64,000 nucleotides of DNA from Castor canadensis (taxonomy: Eukaryota > Chordata > Mammalia > Rodentia > Castoridae). Position numbers and translations under genes: made by a program. The notes under the pieces are model-generated. The model ran no database searches and had not been told where the DNA came from. It was given only the letters and a program-made list of their open reading frames with translations. The stretch covers positions 129,354,308 through 129,418,307 of the forward strand of contig NC_133397.1 in NCBI RefSeq assembly GCF_047511655.1, given 5' to 3'. Shown one piece after another: positions 36,001 through 46,171 of this stretch (position 1 is its first letter; each line of letters begins with the position of its first letter).

Positions 36001-36405
36001 AGTGTGGTATGTGGGCTACAGGAAAAGTCTTTGTTCAAAGGCACCCATGCGATGTGGCTCCACTTCTGTTCCCCCAATTCCAGCAGCTTTCATCAGCAAT
36101 TCACATGCTGGGCACCTTTCTTGTTTGAGCACTGACTTTCTCCACACAGTTCTTGGGACAAAGAGTTCAGCTTCTGCCTCCCCACTGGAGGAGTAGGTGC
36201 TTAGCTCCAGGGCACAGAGTGCACATCTACAGACCTCCACAAATTCTGGTGTTTCATTCTGTGGGTTCCAAGCAGAGCTCTCTAATCACTTACTCTGGAA
36301 CCAGGTGCAGATCTTCTAGGACCCTCAGTTTCCACCTTTGTTCAGGTTTGTGAGAGCTCCAGGGTTTGGAGGTGTTGGCAATCTGCCATCTTGCCTCTGA
36401 CTCTC
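30080..36405 (-). mobile_element. Near-full-length L1 retrotransposon, inactive
   Basis: Read on the minus strand, the 5' UTR occupies about 36,405-34,750, beginning near CAGAGGCAAGATGGCAGATTG. A broken ORF1 lies at about 34,740-33,900 and a broken ORF2 from about 33,530 to 30,080. ORF2 shows endonuclease remnants (VVVGDLNTPLS near 33,240) and reverse transcriptase remnants ([16 protein letters not shown] near 31,690), where the catalytic aspartate motif is disrupted. No open frame exceeds about 130 codons, so the element is dead. The 3' UTR and poly(A) are missing: the left end lies inside ORF2, so the 3' end was lost by deletion. A 43-bp tRNA-half insertion is at 31,998-32,040. Confidence 0.9.
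31998..32040 (-). mobile_element. tRNA-Glu 5'-half retropseudogene inserted in L1
   Basis: 43 bp absent from the L1 around it and flanked by a 15-bp direct repeat CATTTTTGAATTTGG (31,983-31,997 and 32,041-32,055). The minus strand reads AAGCCC, then TTCCCTGGTGGTCTAGTGGT, TAGGATTTGGCGTTCTC. This is the 5' half of tRNA-Glu(CTC) from residue 1 to residue 36, ending at the last anticodon base. There is no A tail. It fits the tailless retropseudogene class, here made from a tRNA cut in the anticodon loop. The six extra bases at its 5' end may be leader or untemplated. Confidence 0.85.
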
Positions 36406-37984
36406 AAATAAGATTTTTATTTTTTGAAGTAAGAATAAAGATTCTTAGTTAAAGCCACGGGTGTTTATAGCTCTTCCATTTGGGGGCAGAGCCCTCTTCT
36501 CAAACTTCTTTTCACAGTTTACAGCTCAAAATGAGAATTAGCAAGGTAAGTCTGGGCAGGTTGTCATTCTCACAAACACCTGGTAGAGAAACTCCAAAGG
36601 GCTGTACTGGCATAGGACATGTTGGTGACATTTGGTAAGTTATCCAGGTGAGTGCTAGAACTCTGCCAAAAGGCCCAGTTTATGATTGATCTTCTCCTAT
36701 TAAATGTCTTCTGACATGAATCTGAGAAGAATGAGATAGGAAAAATAATTTAACTCACTTAACCTTATTTCTAGTTTTCATTTTATAGTATGTTTATTAG
36801 AGAAATACTTAGAGAAGCCCTTTGTCATTAACAATGTAACCTATGAAATTCTATTATAATATTTTACAAATTAAGAAAGAATCAGGTGTTTGAGTAATTC
36901 TATCCATTTTTACTGGACTGTTGAGTTTTGTCACTACAACTATAAAAAAAGACTCTCTAATTGAACTTTAGCAACTTAAAGCAAAAAGTGGTTTACACTG
37001 ATATACATATTCTCCCATTTTAAAGATGAGACAGGCATACAAAAATCTGAAGACTGAATTAGAACACAATTAAATAGTGAGAAAAAGAATGAGAAGGAGG
37101 AGGAGAGGAAGGAGAAAAGGAGGGGATAAGAGGGGAACAAGATGAAAGAGAAGAAGAGGAATGAAACAATGAATGTTGTATTGTCTGAAATCTCATTGTA
37201 CTACTGAATCCAGAGATAGAAAGCTAGCATCTTGCAATTCTTCCCCTTTCTTTGCAACTTCAAAAACTCTCATTTTCAGTTCACAACTTCAAAAGTGTGT
37301 TTGAGGAGGCATGGATGAATGCAAATGTGAGTGAGACCTCAAGGCCCCCAGGTGGTGGGTGACAAATTCTGGAGAGAAACTTGAACTTTTACTGGATTGA
37401 AGAACTGGAGAAGAGAGACAAAGATAGCTGCAGCAGCTGGGAAATGAGAAGGGGATGCAGAAAGGAGAAAACCTGATAGTGGGGCCCCCAAATATTGTAG
37501 GTAAACTCTGTCCACATCTTTGGATGACACCTGCAGCAGGCATTCATGGGGCAGCTTCAAAACAGCTTGTAATTAAGGGAACTAACTTTTGAAGAGCAGT
37601 AATACTGAGAGTATCCAGTCATGGTTTGGTTCTAGGAAAAGTGAGTGGAAATCGGTCATTAAACTGGTTGTGTGGCATTGTTTTGCATGTCACCCAACCA
37701 AGCTACTCAGAAAGTTCCTTAGCTCTTCCACATTCCCTGATATTGGGGAATGTGAATAAGATGGGTCAAGACAGACATGGTCACAGTATCAAACACCAAT
37801 TTCCAAGGTGTCTTTTATATTGTTTGGTGATAAAGTAACTCAGCCTTTTTTTTCAGAATACCCTACTTAAATCAAATATAGAACATACCAAGTTGTGGGG
37901 CAATAAGCTTAAAATGGCCATAAGACCACCACTCACACTTTTTTTGGATACAGTAAGTCCATCATCAGTGTACATGCATTCAGG
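36406..37984. other. Intergenic, no recognised gene
   Basis: Includes a purine-rich tract at about 37,076-37,170 (GAAGGAGGAGGAGAGGAAGG type). No exon or family assigned otherwise. Confidence 0.45.
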
Positions 37985-38150
37985 TGTTTGAAGCTGTCTG
38001 TCTCTGGAATCAGGAGGCTTGAATGAATACTGGTTCAGATACTCTTTTGGACTTACCCTCTTTCCTCAACTTTAAAATGAAAAGGATACTACCTGTCCCT
38101 CAAAATCTTGTTGAGAGGATTAAGTAGGATTATGTAGGATAATGCATGAA
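37985..38150 (+). mobile_element. MIR (ancient)
   Basis: TGTCTCTGGAATCAGGAGGC, TTCCTCAACTTTAAAATGAAAAGG, CTTGTTGAGAGGATTAAG and AGGATAATGCATGAAAAG follow the MIR order. Confidence 0.75.
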
Positions 38151-40004
38151 AAGTCCTACTCTGCTAGGGCATGGATCACAGAGGTTTTGATTAGACCTGC
38201 CATGATGCCAGTCTCCTCCCCACAAAGGAGACTGCACCCATTCTCCATTGGTTTGATGGCCTTCAGCAGGCATGTAGACATGTAAAAGTGCCATTGTTCC
38301 ACTCAAGTAAAGCATTTTCTTCCTGCCCCGACATTTCCAACCTCCATAAAAAAACCAAACCAAACCCAAACAGAAAAAGAAACTAAATCTTTTATTAAAT
38401 CCAGGAAGGAGTTCTTTTATGTCTAGAAAACTGTGCAAGTGTTTGTTTAATATGTATGTATGTATGTATATGTTGAGTAGTTGTACACATTTGATCTGGT
38501 TTTATTTCTAGGACAACCGTACTTGGCTTCTAGCTTTCATACATTTAACAAGAATGCAATATCAACAAGTTATATACCCAGTTATTTTATGAATGTCAAC
38601 AAAGTAGAAATTGAGTCATTTACTTTATTTTAAATGTTTTCAGGTGCAGCCATGCCTTTCATTATGCACAATATTCATTTTGAGAGTTCAGTCTCCTTCT
38701 TGGGATTGAGAAAAAATTCATCAAATTTTACTTTCCTACAGAGATTTTAATGCTTGCTTCTAAATGCCAAAGGCTGATTGCCATAGAAAACACAAGAGTG
38801 GTAGATATATAAAGCAAATTAAATTCATATAAATCCATGTTTCCTGTATAAGCTTGACAAGATTTGGGACAAGTTTTTTCATGCTTAAATTATAAGACTT
38901 AGTAGTAAAAATTGTAATTCATAAAACTTTATGCTTAGAGAAAAATAATCACAAAACCAAAAGGCTTTAATTAGAAATTCTGTTTGGCCATATAACTCCC
39001 TAAATTATTAATACAGTTTCCCAGAGTAGGAAATACATATGGAGAACAGTGGATTGATAGGGCAAAAAAGTAAAACAAGAATATGTATCCCATGTTTCAC
39101 TACTATCTTCCATGAAGACTCAGTTCAATTTCACTTTAGTCCCGGATCTGACACAGATGTGGAAAGTGGCCCTGATGAAGGCGTAGAACTTGGAGTTCTC
39201 TTTGGGCTTGAATCCAGAGAGGTACTTCAGACTATCCTCAGAGATTCCATTTAGCTCCCAAACTGTTTCACTCAGTTTTTTTTTCTGCACAGGGTATAGC
39301 TAAACCATTTAATCTTTATTTAACTTTTTCTCTGTTCTATATATTGGACTAAGACCTGGGGTGAGTTTTCAGGCTTTGAGAAGCTTATAGCCCAAAGATA
39401 CACATATAAATAAGTAATCCTAATGTAATTTTATCTGCTACACTAGGTATATTCATAAAGTCCTCTTGAGGCACAGAGAAGGGGCAAAGGTTCCTAAAAG
39501 TGACAAATGAGTTGGGACTTGACATCAGATATTTGAATGTCTACATTTGAAATGTCTACAACCCCCTCCCCCCATTTACACTGAAGCTGTCTCATTGGGG
39601 GCCAACCACACCAAGGATTAATTTCAGTGATTCAAGTCTCAGGGGTGACCTTTTGAGAGATCAATGGCTACTCTCCCCCCTCAGTTTAAGGTTATTGTAG
39701 GAGTTCTACTTTTTCAGTGAGGCAGAAATTTAAAAAACAGATTTGATGACTATGCTCACCTAAGGTTATCCTGGTTAAGGGATATTTACTTTAGTCTAAC
39801 TAGAGAAAGCCTATCTCAGAAATGGAGATTTGGAATTTTGTCTGTCTAATTGTGGCTTATTTTATTCAGGTGATATAAAATACAACATTAATTATTCTCA
39901 TCCAATACTCTAATATTCTAATTAGTGTACTCTAATTATCTTCCTTTAATAATTATCAGCACTCTAATTATCTTCCTTTTTCATCCACTTTTCACCTATT
40001 ATTA
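38151..40004. other. Intergenic, no recognised gene
   Basis: Contains a 60-codon minus-strand open frame at 39,120-39,299 described under findings. Otherwise AT-rich DNA with a possible L2 trace near 39,390-39,500. Confidence 0.4.
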
Positions 40005-40693
40005 TTATATTTTTGATGTACTGTGGGTACATTGTGAAATTTACACAAGTTCTCACAATGTACAATAGATGAATTCACCCCTCCATCATCCTCCTTCATC
40101 CTTCCTCTCCCATTCCTGGAACAGTTTCAGTGGGTCTCATTTTTCAATTTTCATACATGAGTACATAATAATTCCACTATATTCACCCTCCTATACCCTT
40201 TCTCCACATCTTCCCCCTCTCACTGGTGCCAATCCCCAGACAGGACTTGTTTCACATTTTTGAAAAAATAGATTTTTGTTAGTATAAGATAGCTACACAG
40301 CGATTTTTATTGTAACATTTCCATATATATATGTATTATAACCCAACTTGGTTCATCTCTATTTTTCTCCCTTCTACCTTAGTCCCCTTCTTATGGTAAT
40401 TTCAACAAGTTTGAAAATTCTTTATTCATTCTTGTATAGAAAATGCATCAACCATTTTCACCTTCTTAAGTTCCTTCTTCTGCCCTCTTTCTCCCATTAA
40501 TGAGCTCCTGTTTTTCATAATATTGCTTATATTTGTATCAGGTGTATATTCCACATATAAGAGGAAACATGGCCTTTTCCTTTCTGAACCTGGTTAATTT
40601 CACTTAAAATGATGTTCTCCATTTCCATCCATTTACCTGCAAATGACAAAATTTCCTTCTTCTTTATGGATGAATAAAACTCCGTTGTATATT

Positions 40694-40744
<51 letters not shown>

Positions 40745-43546
40745 ATCTATCTATCTATCACATTTTCTTAATCCATTCATCAGTAGTGGGGCATCTTGGT
40801 TGTTTCCATAGCTATCATGAATAATTCTGCAATAAACATGGGTGTGCAGGTGTCTTTATTGTAACCTGACTGACGTTCCTTCTGGTATATCCCTAGGAGT
40901 GGAATTGCTGTATCCTATGGCAGTTCTAGTTTTAATTTTTTGATGAGCCTCCATACTGTTTTCATAGAGGTTTTACTAATTTACATTTCCACCAATAGTG
41001 TATGAAGGTTCTTTTTTCCCCATATCCTTGCCAGCATTTGTTGTTTATGTTCTTGATGATTGCTATTCTAATAGGAGTGAGGTGGAATCTTCACCTGGTT
41101 TTGATTTGCATTTCCTTCATGACCAGGGATGTTGAGCATTTCTTCATGTGTTCTTGAAATGTCTCAGTTCAGTTCATTTACCTTTATTCATTGGGTCATT
41201 AATTTTCATTTTGAGTTTAATTTTTTGAGCTTCCTGTAATATTCTGGTTATTAATCCCATATCAGATGTATAGCTGCCAAAGATTTTCTCTCATTCTGTG
41301 GGTGGCCTCGTCAATCTGGTGACTATTTCTTTTGTTGTGCAGAAGCTTTTTAGTTTCATGTAGTTCCATTTGTCAATCCTTTCTCTTAGTTGCTGAGCCA
41401 CTGGTGTTCTATTTAGGAAGTTACTGCCTGTGCCTATAAGGTCTAGTGTATTCCCTGTTCCTTCCTGCACTAGCTTCAAAGTTTTAGGTCTTATTAAGGT
41501 GCTTATCCATTTTGAGTTGATACTTGTGTAGGGTGGAAGAAATGGATCTACTTTAGTTTTCTGCATGCATGTATCCAATATTTCCAGCAATACCAGTTAA
41601 AGAGGCTGTCTTTCCTCCATCATATATTTTGGGCACCTTTGTTAAAAAATCCAGTGGGTATAGCTGCATGGGTTCCTATCTGGGTCTTCTGTTTTGTTCC
41701 CTTGGTTTTCATATCCTTTTTTTTTTTTTGCCAATATTGTGCTGTTTTTATTGCTATGGCTCTGTAGTGTAGTTTGAAGTCAGGTATTGTGATACCTCCA
41801 GTGTTGGTCTTTTTTAGTATTGCCTTGGCTATTTACAATCTTTTATGCTTCCAAATGAACTTTAGGGTTGAATTTTCAATTTCTGTGATGAATAAAATTG
41901 GAATTTTGGTGGGAATTGTGTTGAACATGTAGATTGCTTTTGGTAACATAGCCATTTTTACAATATTGATTCTGCCAGTCCATGAGCATGGGAGATCTTT
42001 CCATCTTATGTAGTCTTCTTTGGTTTCTTTCTTTAATAGTTTATAGTTTTCATTGTTGAGGTCTTTCACTTCCTTTAAATTTATTCTTAGGTATTTTATT
42101 ATTTTTTGGGGCTATTGTAAGTGGAATTGTTTTCCTATATTCTTTCTCAGTCTGTTCATTGTTGGTACATAGGAAGGCTACTGAGTTTTGTAAATTGATT
42201 TTGTATCCCACTAATTTTGCTGAAGTTGTTTATAATGTCTAGGAGTTTTTTGGTGGAGTTTTCTGTGTCTTTAAGGTATAAGATCATGTCATCTGCAAAT
42301 AGGAATAGTTTGACTTCTTCTTTTACTATTTGAATTCCTTTTATTTACTCTTCCTGTCTGACTGTTCTAGCTAGGAATTCCAAGGCAAGGTTGAATAAAA
42401 GTGGAGAGTGTGCATCCCTGTCTTGTTTCTGACTTTAGAGGAAACGGTTTAGGTCTTTTCCCATTTAGGATGGTGTTGGCTATAGGCTTGTCATTTATAG
42501 CCTTTGTTATGTTGAGATACATTCCTTTTATTCTTAGTTTCACCAGACCTTTTATCATGAAAGGATGTTAAATTTGGCTGAAGGCTTTTGCTGCGTCTAT
42601 TGGGATGATCATATGGTTTTTCTATTTGCTTCTCTTAGTATATGCTGTATTATATTTAATGATTTTTGTATGTTGAAGCATTCCTATATCCCTGGAATGA
42701 AACTGATTTGGCAATGGTGTATGATCTTTTTGATATGTTGTTGAATTTAATTTACCAATATCTTATTGAGGATTTTTGCATCGAAGTTCTATAAAAAGAC
42801 AGGCCACTAATTCTCTTTTTGGATCCTTGTCTGGTTTTGGGATGAGTGTAACATCATGCGAATGACTTTGGCAGTGTTCCTTCCCTTTCTATTTCATGGA
42901 AAAGATGGAAAAGATGGAGAAGTGTTGCTGTTAGTTCTTCTTTAAAGTCTAGTAGAATTCAGCAGTGAAACCACCAAGTGCTGGAATATTCTATTGGGAG
43001 ACTCTTTACTGATGCTTCAATTTCAGGTGATTTATATCCTCATGGTTCAATGTTGTGTGGTCATATGTGTCTAGAAATCTGTGCATTTCTTCTAGATTTT
43101 CCAATTTATTTGACTATAGGTTTTCAAAGTAATCCCTAATGATTCCCTAGATTTGTTGGTGTTTACTGTGATCTTTCCTTTTTTATTACTAATTTTATTA
43201 ATTTGGCTATTTTCCCAATCTTATTTATCTTTTAGATTTTTTTTGTTGCTTCTTTGTATGTTTTTCATTCTCTATTTCATTGACTTTGGTCCTTATTTTT
43301 TTTATTATTTCTCTCTTTCTGATTATTTTGGGTTTAACTTGCTCTTGTTTTCTAGGAGTTTAAGATGAAGCAGTTGGTCATTTATTTGAGATCTTTCTGT
43401 GTTTTAACGTGTACATCCATGACTGTAAACTTTCCCTTAGCAATGCCTTTGCTGTGTCCCATAGGTTCTAATTGGTACTGTTTTCATTTTCATTAAATTC
43501 CAAGAACTTTTTGATTTATTACCTTATTTCTTCAATGACCCACTGG
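40005..43546 (-). mobile_element. Second L1 retrotransposon, ORF2 and 3' UTR
   Basis: The plus strand begins with reversed 3' UTR (GTACATTGTGAAATTTACAC, GAATTCACCCCTCCATC). It continues through reversed ORF2 up to CTTCAATGACCCACTGG, where a younger L1 interrupts. Many stops and frameshifts. Its 3' UTR matches the small fragment at 3,955-4,113. Confidence 0.9.
40698..40759. repeat. (TCTA)n microsatellite inside L1
   Basis: About 15 TATC/TCTA units. Confidence 0.95.
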
Positions 43547-44394
43547 AAACATTGATCTACCATTTGATCTAGCAATACCACTCTTGGGGATATACCCAAA
43601 AGACTGTGACACAGGTTACTCCAGAGGCACCTGCACACCCATGTTTATTGCAGCACTATTCACAATAGCCAAGTTGTGGAAACAGCCAAGATGCCCCACC
43701 ACCGACAAATGGATTAAGAAAATGTGGTATCTATACACAATGGAATTTTATGCAGCCATGAAGAAGAATGAAATGTTATCATTCGCTGGTAAATGGATGG
43801 AATTGGAGAACATCATTCTGAGTGAGGTTAGCCTGGCCCAAAAGATCAAAAATCGTATGTTCTCCCTCATATGTGGACATTGGATCAAGGGCAAACACAA
43901 CAAGGGGATTGGACTTTGAGCACATGATAAAAGCGAGAGCACACAAGGGAGGGGTGAGGATAGGTAAGACACCTAAAAAATTAGCTAGCATTTATTGTCC
44001 TTAATGCAGAGAAACTAAAGCACATACCTTAAAAGCAACTGAGGCCAATAGGAAAAGGGGACCAGGAACTAGAGAAAAGGTTAGATCAAAAAGAATTAAC
44101 CTAGAAGGTAACACACACGCACAGGAAATTAATGTGAGTCAGCTCCCTGTGTAGCTATCCTTATCTCAACCAGCAAAAACTCTGTTCCTTCCTATTATTG
44201 CTTATACTCTTCAACAAAATTAGAGATAAGGGCAAAATAGTTTCTGCTGGGTATTGAGGGGGTAGGGGGGAGAGGGAGGGGGTGGAGTGGGTAGTACGGG
44301 AGGGGGCAGGGGCAAGGGGGGGAGAAATGACCCAAGCCTTGTATGCACATATGAATAATAAAACAATAAAAGAAAAGAATGTGAAATAAAAAAA
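43547..44394 (+). mobile_element. Younger L1 3' end inserted in the second L1
   Basis: 848 bp: end of ORF2 in a mostly open frame (CATGTTTATTGCAGCACTATTC ... ATGGAATTGGAGAACATCATTC), a 3' UTR with a G-rich tract (44,257-44,322) and an A-rich tail. It is flanked by a 13-bp direct repeat AATGACCCACTGG (43,534-43,546 and 44,395-44,407), which proves target-primed insertion. The 5' end is truncated. Confidence 0.95.
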
Positions 44395-44940
44395 AATGAC
44401 CCACTGGTCAAGGAGCAATGTGTGGTTCAGTCTCCAGGTGTTTGAGTATGTTCTGCTGTTTTGTTGCTGAGTTCTAATTTTTATCTGTTGAGTTTGGACA
44501 GTATGGATGGGGTTATTTAGTTTTCTTATATTTGATAAGACTTGCTTTGTGAACTAAATTATGATCAATTTTGGAAAAAGTTCAATGGGCAGCTGAGAGA
44601 ATGTGTATTGTGCTTTTGCTAGATGGAATAGTCTGTAGGTTGTGTTAATCTAAGGTGCCATTCAATTATAATTTCCTTTTTGATGTCTTATGGCTGGATG
44701 ACCTATCTATTGGTTACAGTCAGGTTGTTGAAGTCTCCTACTATCACTGTTTTGGGCTGTATTTATGTTTTTAAGGACAACAGCATATGACTAATGGAGT
44801 TGGCTATATCAAAATGGGGTTCATGTAGTTAAATATTACTATGATGTGGAGGAGCGGCTACTTCTGTGAATATGAAGAGACCGTCTTTATGTTTTCTGAT
44901 GAATTTAGGTTTGAAATTTACTTATCTGATGCAAGAATTG
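44395..44940 (-). mobile_element. Second L1, resumed after the insertion
   Basis: Continues the reversed ORF2 from GGTCAAGGAGCAATGTGTGG to GATGCAAGAATTG, then stops abruptly at TTAGGG repeats within the endonuclease-coding region. There is no 5' UTR or ORF1. Confidence 0.88.
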
Positions 44941-45338
44941 TTAGGGTTAGGATTAGGGTTAGGGTTAGGGTTAGGATTTAGGGTTAGAGTGAGAGTTAGG
45001 GTTAGGTTAGGGTTAGGGTTAGAGTAAGGTTAGGGTTAGGGTTAGGTTAGGGTTGAGGTTGGGGTGAGTTGGGGTTGGTGTTGGGGTTAGGGTTACAATT
45101 TAGGGTTTAGGGTTAGGATTAGGATGAGGGCTAAGGCTAGGGATAGGGATAGTGCTAGGGTTGGGTTGAGGGTTAAGTTGAGGGTGAGGGTTAGCGTGAG
45201 ATTTAGGGTGAGGGAGAGGGTGATGGTGAGGGTGAGGGTTATGGTAAGGATTAAGGTGAGGGTTTTGTTAGGGTTAGGGTTAGGTTTTGGATTAGATTTA
45301 GGGTTATGGTTAGGGTTAGGTTTAGGGTTAGAGTTGAG
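44941..45338 (+). repeat. Interstitial telomeric repeat (TTAGGG)n, degenerate
   Basis: About 400 bp of TTAGGG, TTAGGATTAGGG and GGTGAG/GGGTGA variants. The G-rich strand is on the plus strand. Units are purest at both edges and most degenerate in the middle. It lies exactly between the broken L1 and the satellite array. Confidence 0.95.
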
Positions 45339-45893
45339 TTATTATTGAAATGAATACTTCCTGGAAATCATAGTTTTCAAGGTGGAGAAAAGCTCATTTT
45401 GTTCCCAATAAGCCTATTCAGCTGAGTTGAAGAAACACATGTATGTCTCCAAAGAAATCCATCTATGTTAGAAGCCGGAGTGTATATCACTTCTAGCACA
45501 TTGTTTCCCTGTGAGAATTCAGTTAGTTTTTAAAGGAATACTTCCTGCAAATCAAGTTTTTAAGGTGGGGGTAAGCTCTGTTTGCTAAAAATAGGCCTAT
45601 TCAGCTAAGGAAAGAAACACATGTATCACTCCAGAGAAAACAATCTGTGTTAGAAGCAGGAGCATCTACCACATTGTTACCCTGTGAGAAATGAGTTACT
45701 TCTGAAAGGTGTACTTTTGGCAAATCATAGTTTTCAATGTGGACAAAGTCTCATGTTGCTCCAATAGGCCTAGTCACCTGAGTCGAATCAACACATGTAT
45801 TTCTTGAGAGAAAACCATCTGTTTTAGAGACAGGAGCATCTATCACATTATTTTCTTGTGAGAATTGAGGTAATTTTTGAAAAGAATACTTCC

Positions 45894-46171
45894 AAGAATT
45901 AACCTAGAAGGTAACACACATGCACAGGAAATCAATGTGAGTCATCTCCCTGTATGGCTATCCTTATCTCAACTAGCAAAAACCCTTGTTCTTTGCTATT
46001 ATTCCTTATACTCTCTCTTCAACAAAATTAGAGATAAGGGCAAAATAGTTTCTGCCTGGTATCGGGGTGGGGGGGGAGAAGGAGGGGAAGGGGTGGGTGG
46101 TAAGGGAGGGGGTGGGGGGAGGGGAAGAAATGACCCAAACATTGTATGCACATATGAATTAAAAAAAAAAA
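45894..46171 (+). mobile_element. L1 3' end inserted into the satellite
   Basis: 278 bp, 5' truncated, starting AAGAATTAACCTAGAAGG and ending with a G-rich tract and poly(A). It is flanked by a 15-bp direct repeat GAAAAGAATACTTCC (45,879-45,893 and 46,172-46,186) made of satellite sequence. It is closely similar to the L1 3' end at about 44,092-44,394, but its ends and target differ, so it is a separate insertion of the same subfamily. Confidence 0.95.

Noticed and set aside
45124..45348. 75-codon frame rich in alternating Arg-Val and Gly-Leu
   Set aside because: It is a translation of degenerate TTAGGG repeats and has no coding signal.
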